Assembly (NCBI GenBank): GCA_020161135.1
Contig: JAIUOB010000005.1
Span: forward strand, 372,001 to 436,000
Length of the DNA stretch: 64,000 nucleotides
Direction of reading: 5' to 3'
Source of the DNA: Gemmatimonadota bacterium
Lineage (GTDB): Bacteria; Gemmatimonadota; Gemmatimonadetes; Gemmatimonadales; Gemmatimonadaceae
Part shown: one piece after another, positions 1-7,927 of the stretch
Layout: every line of letters starts with the position of its first letter
Position numbering within the stretch: position 1 is the stretch's first letter
Notes under the pieces: generated by a model
What the model was told of the DNA's origin: nothing
Databases searched by the model: none
Seen by the model: the letters and a program-made list of their open reading frames with translations, nothing else
Translations under genes and position numbers: made by a program

Positions 1-16
1 AGTCCTGCCCGCTCAC
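1..16 (-). CDS. pstA: Possible 5' end of phosphate permease gene pstA (partial)
   Basis: Only five codons are visible, so the identity comes from context. A GTG at 16-14 overlaps the pstC stop codon (15-13) in the same GTGA arrangement that joins pstS to pstC just upstream. In pst operons pstA normally follows pstC and encodes the second permease subunit. The rest of the gene lies outside the window. Confidence 0.35.
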
Positions 17-981
17 GCGAGTCGCCCGAGCGCGCCCGCGCCCCGTGCGACGCGGGCGACGAGCCACCGCGCGAGCAGGTTCACCACGAGTGTGACAGCC
101 AACAGCAATGTCGCGACCGACATGAGAGCCGCCACGTGATCGGCCGACGACGCCTCAGCGAACTCGTTGGCGAGCAACGCGGCCATGCTGTACGCGGGGT
201 CGACGAGCGACGTGGGGAGCGCGTGCCGGTTCCCGATGACCATCGCCACGGCAATGGTCTCGCCCAGTGCGCGCGCGAGGCCCAGCATGACCGCGCCCAC
301 GAGCCCCGCACGGGCCGACGGAAGCACGGCGTCGCGAATCATCTCCCAGCGCGTTGCGCCGAGCGCCAGCGCCGCCTCTCGCTGCGCACGCGGCACGGCC
401 AGCAGCACGTCGCGGCTCACGCCGGCGACGTACGGGAGCAGCATGATGGCCAGCAACAGGGCCGCGGCCATCAGGCTCGGGCCGTACGCAGGGCCGGCAA
501 AGAGATCGCCCAGCACAGGCAAGGCGGCCAGCAGCGGCATGGCCGTGCTGCGCAGGAACGGCACGAGCACGAAGATCCCCCAGAGCCCGTACACGACTGA
601 CGGAATGGCCGCGAGGACATTCACCACGAAGGCGAGGGGCTCGCGCACCGCGCGGGGCGCCAACTCCGCCGTGACGATGGCGGTGGACAGGGCCAGCGGT
701 GTCGCAATGCACACCGCCAGCAGCGAGGTGGCCAACGTGCCCACCACCGCGGGGAACGCCCCGAATCGGCCCTTGGGCACGTCCCAGACGAGCCCCGTGA
801 CGAGGTCCCCGACCCGTGCGCTGAGCGTGGGCCACGACGCCGAGACGAGCAGCGATCCGACCAGGAGCAGCACGCACGGGATGACGGCAGCGCACGCTGC
901 GATCGTGATGCCATACAGCCGATCGGCCGTCGCGCCGCGCGCGCGCCCGCTTAGGCGCAGGGGGCTACGGACGTCCGTCAC
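13..981 (-). CDS. pstC: Phosphate ABC transporter permease PstC
   Basis: Inner-membrane permease subunit of the high-affinity phosphate importer PstSCAB, 322 residues, a normal family length. A first membrane segment lies near residues 22-45, followed by several hydrophobic helices. The cytoplasmic coupling loop typical of ABC permeases is recognisable (REAALALGATRWEMI, then LGLARALGETIAVAMV). The GTG start at 981 overlaps the pstS stop as GTGA, so translation is probably coupled. A longer in-frame extension to 1101 exists, but it is Arg/Ala-rich and lies entirely inside pstS, so it was rejected. The preceding gene is the phosphate-binding protein, and phoBR lies about 9 kb away. Assignment to PstC rather than PstA rests on gene order and the long N-terminal region. 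Confidence 0.93.
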   Translation of the reverse strand: MTDVRSPLRLSGRARGATADRLYGITIAACAAVIPCVLLLVGSLLVSASWPTLSARVGDLVTGLVWDVPKGRFGAFPAVVGTLATSLLAVCIATPLALSTAIVTAELAPRAVREPLAFVVNVLAAIPSVVYGLWGIFVLVPFLRSTAMPLLAALPVLGDLFAGPAYGPSLMAAALLLAIMLLPYVAGVSRDVLLAVPRAQREAALALGATRWEMIRDAVLPSARAGLVGAVMLGLARALGETIAVAMVIGNRHALPTSLVDPAYSMAALLANEFAEASSADHVAALMSVATLLLAVTLVVNLLARWLVARVARGAGALGRLA

Positions 982-2180
982 GGCATGTCGTCGGGCGGCA
1001 CGAGCCGGTCGAGTCGATCGACGACGCGTGCCGCCGCGTCGGAGGGCAGCGGCACGTAGCCGAGCGAACTCGCGATGTCGCTGCCGTCGAGCAGCGCCCA
1101 CCGCAGGAACTGCGCGATCTGTCGCGTCTTGACCGGACCCACCGCGTCAGGCGCGAGCAGCATCCACGTGAACGACGCGATCGGATACGACTGGGGGCCC
1201 GGCGCGTTGACAAGCGAGAGGCGCAAGTCGGCCGACTCCGCGACCGCGCGCAGGCTGCTGTCGGTCGGCGCCGCGCCCGCTGTCGCGGCAGGCACATCGA
1301 GCGCCGACTCGAGCACCGCGGCGGCCGCCGACGCGATCTCGAAGGGCATGGGCGACACGAAACGGCCCGCACGATTCTGCAGGTGCACGACCGGCAGGCG
1401 ATTCTGCCGCGCGTACACCACTTCCACATAGCCCAATGCGCCCGGCATCTGCTTCACCTGCCCGGCGACTCCTTCGTTCCCCTTGCCGCCGATGCCGACC
1501 GGCCACCGCACATCCTTGCCACGCCCGGGGCCGCTGGCCCACGCCGGGCTCACCGCGGCGAGGAAGTCGCTGAAGATGAACGAGGTGCCGCTGCCGTCGG
1601 CGCGATGCACGACGAGGATGGCGGCATCCGGAAGCGCGACCCTGGGGTTGAGCGCGGCGATGCGCGGGTCGTTCCACCGCGTCACGCGGCCCAGGAAGAT
1701 GTCGGCGAGCACCGTGCCGTCGAGCTGCAGCGGACGCGTGAGTGACGGCAGGTTGTACGTGACGGCCACCGCACCGATGGCCATCGGAATGTGCAGCACG
1801 CGCACCCGCGCGTCGGCGCGTTCGGTGTCGGTCATCGGCACATCGGTCGCGCCGAAGTCGACCGTGCGTGCGACCACCTGACGGATGCCCCCGCCGGAGC
1901 CGATGGACTGGTAGTTGATGCGGACGTTGCGCAACCGCGCGTACTCGTTGAACCAGCGCGCGTACAGCGGATAGGGAAACGTCGCGCCGGCGCCGGTGAG
2001 ATTCACCACCTCGGCACTGCGACCGGCGACGGTCGTGTCGGCGTCGCGCGACGTGGTGTCGGTGGTGCAGGCCAGCGCCGTCGCACAGGCCGCCGCGGCG
2101 CACAGCAGGCGCGCAGCCGATCGGGTCCGCAGGACACGAGTGAACGCTGTCATCACCGGGGGGACCATGAGGGGAGGCAT
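978..2180 (-). CDS. pstS: Phosphate-binding lipoprotein PstS
   Basis: Captures inorganic phosphate for the Pst importer. An N-terminal hydrophobic segment ends in ALAC (Cys38), suggesting a lipid-anchored form. Family motifs follow in order: LTGAGATFPYPLY (61-73), QSIGSGGG (91-98), DFGATDVPM (108-116) and RADGSGTSF (193-201). These are the phosphate-contacting loops of PstS. The protein is 400 residues. The ATG at 2180 shares its A with the stop codon of the upstream lipoprotein gene (TGATG), which favours this start; ATGs at 2168 and 2153 are alternatives and none has a clear ribosome binding site. It lies directly upstream of pstC with a 4-base overlap. Regulation by the nearby PhoB/PhoR pair is inferred. 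Confidence 0.95.
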   Translation of the reverse strand: MPPLMVPPVMTAFTRVLRTRSAARLLCAAAACATALACTTDTTSRDADTTVAGRSAEVVNLTGAGATFPYPLYARWFNEYARLRNVRINYQSIGSGGGIRQVVARTVDFGATDVPMTDTERADARVRVLHIPMAIGAVAVTYNLPSLTRPLQLDGTVLADIFLGRVTRWNDPRIAALNPRVALPDAAILVVHRADGSGTSFIFSDFLAAVSPAWASGPGRGKDVRWPVGIGGKGNEGVAGQVKQMPGALGYVEVVYARQNRLPVVHLQNRAGRFVSPMPFEIASAAAAVLESALDVPAATAGAAPTDSSLRAVAESADLRLSLVNAPGPQSYPIASFTWMLLAPDAVGPVKTRQIAQFLRWALLDGSDIASSLGYVPLPSDAAARVVDRLDRLVPPDDMP

Positions 2181-2866
2181 CAGATGCGGTTCGCGAACCC
2201 CAGGAACTTGTACCGCGCGCCCTGCGACACCACCGTGCCGAACAGGTTGCCGGCCAGCGCACGCCGTCCGGGCGCGGTGAAGCGCACGGTGCAGCGCTCG
2301 TAACTGCGCACGCCCGCGGTATCGGTCGGCGCCGGACACTGCAGGTCGTGCACCTCCACGCCCGCACCACCGAAGCGCTCCATCAGCTTGTCGAGTCCGG
2401 CGTTGGACGAGGAGAGAATCTGGCCCCAGACGAGCTGCGGCGGCGCCTCGTACGGCGGTCGGCTGAGTGTCGACGTCGGGAAGTAGATGTACGCGAACTC
2501 CGCCCGATCGAGCACCATCGCGTTGAGATCGGCCGTGTCGCGGGAGGCGAGGGCCTTGGCCAGTCGCGCGACCAGCGCGTCGAGCGACGGGCTCGCCCGC
2601 TGCAAACTGTCCACCACGGGCAGCCCTTCGCGAAACCGTCGCAGTTGCTCGGCCATCGGCAGGATGGAGTCCACCACACCGCCTGCGGCGGCCACGTCGC
2701 GCACATGCTCGGCCTGCGCTGCGGCCTGCGCGGCACTGTCCGCAGCCCGGGTGTCGGCCGGTGCGGCGCGATCGCAGGCGCTGGCGCCGCCCACCAGGAG
2801 CGTGGCGAAGAGCGCGAGGCGACGGGCGGGGCGTGCGAGGAGAGCGGGGGAAAACACGGTCGGCAT
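2180..2866 (-). CDS. Predicted lipoprotein of unknown function in the pst cluster
   Basis: A 228-residue protein of no family I recognise. The first 30 residues form a lipoprotein signal with GGASAC, then an Ala/Asp/Gln-rich probable coiled stretch. The C-terminal half is globular, with FAYIYFPTSTLSRPPYE and a Cys pair around LQCPAP and YERCTVRF that could form a disulfide. The start at 2866 was chosen because the signal peptide begins there; the in-frame upstream region is Pro/Arg/Ser-rich and non-coding in style. The stop overlaps the pstS start by one base (TGATG), so the two are probably co-translated. That coupling suggests a periplasmic or outer-membrane role in phosphate uptake, but no activity can be assigned. 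Confidence 0.75.
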   Translation of the reverse strand: MPTVFSPALLARPARRLALFATLLVGGASACDRAAPADTRAADSAAQAAAQAEHVRDVAAAGGVVDSILPMAEQLRRFREGLPVVDSLQRASPSLDALVARLAKALASRDTADLNAMVLDRAEFAYIYFPTSTLSRPPYEAPPQLVWGQILSSSNAGLDKLMERFGGAGVEVHDLQCPAPTDTAGVRSYERCTVRFTAPGRRALAGNLFGTVVSQGARYKFLGFANRI

Positions 2867-2881
2867 GATGGGCGGAAAGAT

Positions 2882-2917
2882 CGCACGGCCGGCACCCAGA
2901 GGGTTACCGGCCGTGCG
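2882..2917 (-). terminator. Strong intercistronic hairpin before the small lipoprotein
   Basis: Perfect 11-bp inverted repeat CGCACGGCCGG / CCGGCCGTGCG with a 14-base loop that contains a smaller ACCC/GGGT stem. On the minus strand it lies between the beta-helix lipoprotein and the next lipoprotein gene, followed by only a short T-rich tract (ATCTTTCC). It may act as a partial terminator or as a stability element that sets expression ratios along the operon. Confidence 0.5.
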
Positions 2918-2952
2918 GGGAATCAGGAATACCGGTGTCGGCCCCCGCGGTG

Positions 2953-2979
2953 GGGCAGGCGCCCGGAGGCTGCCTGCCC
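2953..2979 (-). terminator. Hairpin after the beta-helix lipoprotein gene
   Basis: Perfect 8-bp inverted repeat GGGCAGGC / GCCTGCCC with an 11-base loop, about 20 bases past the stop codon of the beta-helix lipoprotein gene on the minus strand. No T-tract follows. It may combine with the hairpin at 2882-2917. Confidence 0.45.
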
Positions 2980-2999
2980 GGCCGCGGAGGCCGGTCGCG

Positions 3000-4739
3000 T
3001 CAGTTGCGCGCGTAGTTGGTCCAGTTGGCCCACCACTTCGTGCCGCCCGGGGCGGCCGCGCCGCGGTAGGCGGTCGGCGAGATGAACGTGCCGGCGCGGG
3101 CCGCGATGCGCGGGTCGTTGGCGAACGTCGCCAGACCGCCGGTCGCGATCGGCGAGTTGGCCGCCGGGCTCCAGTCGAGCGTCGCCGTGGTGGGCGTGGC
3201 CGCCAGGGCGGGGAGGCTGGTGAAGAGGCTCGAGGCGGTGACCGTGCCGGCCGCGACCTCGTTCGTCTGTCCACGCGCCGTGAACGCGCTCTCCTGCCCG
3301 AAGTTCGTGCCTGTCGGGTCGAAGGTCACGCCGCCGTTCTGCACGCCGTTCTCGGCCAGGTAGTTGCTCTTGAAGATGAGCGAGTCGACCTGGAAGCGGT
3401 TGTTGGTGGTCGAGTCGCGCATCGAGACGGCCTGGCGGGCCCAGCGCGCGATCACGCCGTTGATGTAGTAGCCGCCGGTGCCACGACGGAGCACGGCACC
3501 GACGCCACCGTTGGTCGGCGTCGTGGTCGAGCCCGTGCCGATGAGCGTGTAGTTCGCGAAGATGTTCATCGTCCACAGCCCGTCGGTCGCGCCCGAGCTC
3601 TGGGCATTGCCGCCGGCCGGCGCGGTGCAGCCACCGCCGTTGCAGCCGTCGATCTCGAAGCCCTGCGGGTCGGCCGAGATGGCCCCGGCGCCGGCGCGCG
3701 GGGTGATGAACGTGGACTGCATCGCGATCAGGAACTGGTTGCGACCGCGATAGCCCTCGGAACCGTCGAAGTGGTCGTCGCCCGCCTCGTACGAGACCAG
3801 GTACTTGCCGTCGACCGTGCCACCGAACCACTCGAACGAGTCGTCGAGACCGGCCAGCGACTGGAGGTATTCGAGCGTCGTGCCACTGCCCACGGCGGCG
3901 AAGGTGAACGAGTTGAGCTCCGCGTCCGGCAGCGTGGCGTAGCCGGCGAACTCGACGCGCACGTAGCGCAGGGTGCCGCTGTTGTCGGCGTCATTCGTGC
4001 CGCCCGTGTACACCACACCCGCCGGGTTGGCGCCGACGACCGAGCCGTCCGAGCCTTCGACGATGATGTTGCCCGTGCGGTTGTTGCGCGCGTTGCCGAC
4101 GATGATGAGGCCGCCCCAGTCGCCCGGCGAGCGGTTGCCCGCGCTGCGCTGTGACGTGAAGACGATCGGCGCCGCTTCGGTGCCATTGGCGACGATGCGC
4201 GCGCCACGCAGGATGAACAGCGCCGAGCCCAGCGCCGTCGTGTCGCCGACGATGCGCGTGCCCGCGTTGATCGTGAGCGTCGCGCCGCTGTTCACGTACA
4301 CGAAGCCGCGCAGCACCCAGTTGGTGTCGGGCGTCAGCGTGCGGTTGGCGGCAATGGAGCCGGACAGCACGACCGTCGGGTTGGCCGAGACGGCGTACGC
4401 CACCGTCACGGTGGCCGTGCCGTTGGCCGTGACCGTCGCCGGCGAGCCGGTGACCGTCGCGTTGTAGCGCACGTTGTTGCTGGTGACCTGCGCGGCGGTG
4501 ACGGTGTAGCTGCCGGTGTTCACGGTGGCCGAGTTGGTCGCCGTGAGCGTGTTCGTGTAGCCGTTCGGGCCGGCCACGCTGACCGCGGCGTTCACGCCGT
4601 TGGGCAGGCCCGACACGGTGATCGCGAGCGTGCCGGTGGTCGGCGTCGGCGTGGTCGGCTCGTCGTCGCTGCACGCCACCAGCGCGGTCAGCGCGAGGGT
4701 GGCGACGGCAAGGGTGCGCATGCGCACGAGGGAGATCAT
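3000..4739 (-). CDS. Beta-helix-type surface lipoprotein paired with a TonB-dependent receptor
   Basis: A 579-residue predicted lipoprotein: signal peptide ending LTALVAC, a Thr/Pro linker, then Ig-like segments rich in Thr, Val and Asn (about residues 35-115). The remaining 450 residues match a widespread family with GDWGGLIIVGNA, SGTLRYVRVEFAG and DDSFEWFGG motifs, probably a right-handed beta-helix. Some databases label this family 'multidrug transporter', which its sequence does not support. Members often sit beside a TBDR, as here, where the receptor gene ends 120 bp upstream. I infer a surface-exposed accessory that binds substrate for that receptor; with pstS downstream the substrate may be a phosphate compound. 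The start at 4739 precedes the signal peptide; an ATG at 4721 is an alternative. Confidence 0.8.
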   Translation of the reverse strand: MISLVRMRTLAVATLALTALVACSDDEPTTPTPTTGTLAITVSGLPNGVNAAVSVAGPNGYTNTLTATNSATVNTGSYTVTAAQVTSNNVRYNATVTGSPATVTANGTATVTVAYAVSANPTVVLSGSIAANRTLTPDTNWVLRGFVYVNSGATLTINAGTRIVGDTTALGSALFILRGARIVANGTEAAPIVFTSQRSAGNRSPGDWGGLIIVGNARNNRTGNIIVEGSDGSVVGANPAGVVYTGGTNDADNSGTLRYVRVEFAGYATLPDAELNSFTFAAVGSGTTLEYLQSLAGLDDSFEWFGGTVDGKYLVSYEAGDDHFDGSEGYRGRNQFLIAMQSTFITPRAGAGAISADPQGFEIDGCNGGGCTAPAGGNAQSSGATDGLWTMNIFANYTLIGTGSTTTPTNGGVGAVLRRGTGGYYINGVIARWARQAVSMRDSTTNNRFQVDSLIFKSNYLAENGVQNGGVTFDPTGTNFGQESAFTARGQTNEVAAGTVTASSLFTSLPALAATPTTATLDWSPAANSPIATGGLATFANDPRIAARAGTFISPTAYRGAAAPGGTKWWANWTNYARN

Positions 4740-4836
4740 CGCAAGAGGTGCTGGAGGTGAGGAGCGCGGAGCAGGTGCCGTCGGCAACGGCCGCGAAGGC
4801 TGCGTCTGCAAGAAGGCCACGGCATGCACCGCGGAC

Positions 4837-4863
4837 GTCATGACGCGGTCACGGTTGTGTCAC
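4837..4863. promoter_or_regulatory. Candidate Pho-box-like direct repeats at 11-bp spacing
   Basis: Three pentamers, GTCAT (4837), GTCAC (4848) and GTCAC (4859), start exactly 11 bp apart on the plus strand. They lie at the end of the TBDR gene and about 100-120 bp upstream of the beta-helix lipoprotein start. E. coli-type Pho boxes are TGTCA-containing direct repeats with an 11-bp period that bind PhoB, and a phoBR pair is in this window. The repeats point away from the downstream gene, which is not the usual orientation, though the first unit GTCATGAC is a palindrome. No -10 or -35 could be assigned. Confidence 0.4.
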
Positions 4864-7664
4864 TGCCGCCAGCTGAACCCCATCGAGAGCGTGCGACCGG
4901 CGTTGTAGCCTTCGCGCTCGAGATTGCCCTGCATGAAGCGGTAGCGCGCGTCGAGGATGTTGCGCGCGTCCACACGGCCGCTCACCGAACCCCACACCGG
5001 GAAGCGCAGCGACAGGTCCACCACGTTGCGCGACTTCTCGACGATGTTGGGGAGCGGCAGCACGCCCGCCGCGTAGATGCGATCACCCACGACATTGTAC
5101 AGGAGCGTCGCGGAGGTGCCGCCACCGAGGCTGGTGTACGAGAGACCGGCGTTCACGACGTAGGGCGCCTGGCCCACGAGGCGGCGCGACTTGTCGGTGA
5201 CGGTGAGCCCCTGCAGCGTGTCGAGGTTCACGCTCGAGCGCATGAGCGTGACATTGCTGAACACCGTGAGCGGCTCGGCCCAGCGGCCGAGGGTCGCGAG
5301 CCCCTTCCGGGCCTCGATCTCCACACCGAGGTTCGTGGCGTCGAGCGCGTTCTGGAAGCGCGCCTGGTACGCACCGGACGTCGCGCTCTCCACGCGCTCG
5401 ATGGGACGGTCGAAGCGCTTGGCGAACACGCCGAGGCTGAGCACCTCGCCCGGATTCGGGAAGAGCTCCCACCGCAGGTCCACATTGTCGATGAGCGAGC
5501 GGCGCAGGTCCTTGTTGCCCGTGACCGAGACGCCGCCCAGCACGTCGCGGAACGTCACCGGCGCGAGCTCGCGATACTCGGGGCGCGCCAGCGTGCGCGT
5601 GATCCCGAACCGGAGGTTCTGCGCCTCGCTGATCTTGGTGTTCACGAGCAGCGACGGCAGCACATCGGTGTTGTCGAGCGCGGCGTCGGCGGTGAAGCCA
5701 CCCTGCGTGCTCGAGCGCACATCGATGCGCGCCTGCTCGAGGCGCGCGCCGGCGATGACACGCACCCGGCTGCCCAGGCCCCAATCCGTCATGAGGTAGC
5801 CGGCGGCCGTGCGGTCGCTGGCGGTGTACGAGCCGGCCTGCCCGATGGGCTGCACGTTGATCTGGGTGCACGTCGCGCACGCCTGCGCCGCGCCGAAGAT
5901 CACGTCGGCGCCCTGCGTGCGCACCGACTCGTCCGCCCGCGAGATGAAGGCGTAGATCGGCGCCTCGGCCGTGCGGTCGGTCGAACGCAGGTATGCGCCC
6001 ACCTTGACCACGTTCTGGTTGGCCACCGGCCCGATGTACATCTGGTGGTCGACCTGCGCCGTCGCGTTGTCCTCGCCGAGGTCGAAGTACAGGCGGCGGG
6101 CGCCGTCGAGCGACGCGAGCAGCGAGTAGGTGCCGTTGGCGCCACGCGAGTAGACCAGGTCGGAGCGGTCGGGCTCACGGCGCGAGGTCTGCGCCCACGT
6201 GGCCGACCAGCTCGTCTTGTTGCGCTCGCCGAGCTGGTGCTCACCCTGCGCATTCACGGTGGCGATGCCGCGCTCCACATAGCGGAGCGTCGTGCGCGCG
6301 ATGCTGTCGGACAGGTTCTCATCGAAGCCGCGGTCGGTGCGGGCCTCGTTGTCGGCGCTGCGCGTGGCGGTGGTGTTGAGCGACAGGCGCGTGCCCGTGC
6401 CCACCATCGTCGAGAAGTTCGCGATGCCGCCCCACTGGATGCTCGAGCGGCCGGTCTCACCGCGCACCGACGTGAGCGGCACCACGGTGTTGTTGGGCCC
6501 CTGGTTGCCGACGGCGAAGCGCTCGTCGGACCGGACCTCCTCGCTGTACCCGTAGTTGCCGCTCAGCACGTAGCCGATGCGCTTGCCGAGGATCGTGTTG
6601 CCGCCCGTGGACGCGCCGAACGACCCGTTGGCACCACCGGCACGCGGGGTCGCGTTCCACACATTGCGCTGCTGGAGCGCCATCTGGTTGTACTGCGACT
6701 GTGGCACGCCACCCATGAAGTTCGCGCTCGCGATCGCCTGCGGCAGGCTGCGGGCCGACGACGCGAGGCCGAACAGCTCGCCGCCGGCACGCGGCGCGAA
6801 CGGGAGCGTCTGCCCCACCACGCGATCGTTGCCGCCGATGCTGGCCGAGTAGTTGATCTGGCGGCGGCCCGGGAATTCGCGCGTGCGGATGTTCACGTTC
6901 GCGCCCGCGAAATCGCCCGGCTGGTCGGGGGTGAACGTCTTACTCATCGTGACTTCCTGCAGCAGCCCGGCGGGGAACAGGTCGAGCGGCACCACCTTGC
7001 GCTCGGGCTCCGGGCTCGGAATGCGCGCGCCGTTGAGCGAGGCCGTCGTGTACCGCTCACCCAGGCCACGCGCCTGGATGTACTTGCCGTCCTGCACCGT
7101 CACGCCGCTCACGCGCTGCGCCGCCTGGGCCGCATCGCTGTCCGGGCTCTTCGCGATCTGCTCGGCCGTGATGGCGTTCACCACGTTCGTGGCGTTCTTC
7201 TGCGCATTGAGTGCATCGGACACCGATCCCTTCTCCTTGGTGGCGGAGACGGTCACGGCCGCGAGCTGCACCTCGGCGGTCTGCAGCGAGATGTCCTGCT
7301 CGAGCACGCCGCCGGCCGGCACCAGCAACCCGGTGACCGTCTTGGGGCCGTACCCGATGCGGCGCACCTGCAGCGTCACCGTGCCGGCCGGCACGCGCGG
7401 CAGTTGGAAGCGCCCGTCGACGCCGGACTGGGTGCCCAGCGTCGTGCCGACCACCTGGATGCCGGCGTCGCTGATCCCCTGACCGGTCGCCGCATCGATG
7501 ATGCGCCCGGTGATGCGGCCCGACGCGTCCTGCGCCGCGAGCGGGCGGGCGAGCACGGTGAGCGAAGCGACAGCGGCGAAAGCCGCGAGGCAGAGCGCGG
7601 CGCCCAGCCGTGCCAGCATCGTACGACGCGCAGGGCGGGGGCGAACCAGCGAAGAGATCGACAT
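4860..7664 (-). CDS. TonB-dependent outer-membrane receptor with carboxypeptidase-regulatory domain
   Basis: A 934-residue outer-membrane beta-barrel transporter energised by TonB. It has a signal peptide (ending near PLAAQ, about residue 45), a carboxypeptidase-regulatory-like domain (about 47-130; SGRITGRIIDAATGQGI), a plug (about 135-270, with ARGLGERYTTASLNGARIP and SKTFTPDQPGDFAGA), then a barrel running to the C-terminus (MGFSWRQ). The RGLGERY/SPEP/LDLFP signature is typical of the large Caulobacter-type TBDR family. It heads a co-directional run with the beta-helix lipoprotein, a small lipoprotein, pstS and pstC. I therefore infer a role in taking up phosphate or an organophosphate, though the sequence alone does not fix the substrate. 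Start at 7664 is the ATG before the signal peptide. Confidence 0.9.
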   Translation of the reverse strand: MSISSLVRPRPARRTMLARLGAALCLAAFAAVASLTVLARPLAAQDASGRITGRIIDAATGQGISDAGIQVVGTTLGTQSGVDGRFQLPRVPAGTVTLQVRRIGYGPKTVTGLLVPAGGVLEQDISLQTAEVQLAAVTVSATKEKGSVSDALNAQKNATNVVNAITAEQIAKSPDSDAAQAAQRVSGVTVQDGKYIQARGLGERYTTASLNGARIPSPEPERKVVPLDLFPAGLLQEVTMSKTFTPDQPGDFAGANVNIRTREFPGRRQINYSASIGGNDRVVGQTLPFAPRAGGELFGLASSARSLPQAIASANFMGGVPQSQYNQMALQQRNVWNATPRAGGANGSFGASTGGNTILGKRIGYVLSGNYGYSEEVRSDERFAVGNQGPNNTVVPLTSVRGETGRSSIQWGGIANFSTMVGTGTRLSLNTTATRSADNEARTDRGFDENLSDSIARTTLRYVERGIATVNAQGEHQLGERNKTSWSATWAQTSRREPDRSDLVYSRGANGTYSLLASLDGARRLYFDLGEDNATAQVDHQMYIGPVANQNVVKVGAYLRSTDRTAEAPIYAFISRADESVRTQGADVIFGAAQACATCTQINVQPIGQAGSYTASDRTAAGYLMTDWGLGSRVRVIAGARLEQARIDVRSSTQGGFTADAALDNTDVLPSLLVNTKISEAQNLRFGITRTLARPEYRELAPVTFRDVLGGVSVTGNKDLRRSLIDNVDLRWELFPNPGEVLSLGVFAKRFDRPIERVESATSGAYQARFQNALDATNLGVEIEARKGLATLGRWAEPLTVFSNVTLMRSSVNLDTLQGLTVTDKSRRLVGQAPYVVNAGLSYTSLGGGTSATLLYNVVGDRIYAAGVLPLPNIVEKSRNVVDLSLRFPVWGSVSGRVDARNILDARYRFMQGNLEREGYNAGRTLSMGFSWRQ

Positions 7665-7927
7665 GACGAGATCGAGAGCCGTGGCGTGAAGCCGTGGAGG
7701 AGATCCACCGAGCCGCGGGACACGCCCACGACTGGATGCCGCTCAAGCTCCGTGACACGGGTTTCGATTGGCGCACGGTCGTGCAACGATTGCGTCACGG
7801 CCACATGCGGTCGCGCGCTGGGACGAGTGGCGTCCGGGTGGCGTTGCCGAATGGCGCCACGATGGAGACAGCGTCTGGTGCGGAGGGGACGGGTGTTGTA
7901 TCGTCGCCCGAGCCTGCTCCCGATCGC

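Noticed and set aside
7665..7927. Search for Pho-box repeats upstream of the TonB-dependent receptor
   Set aside because: Single GTCAC words occur, but none is repeated at an 11-bp step.
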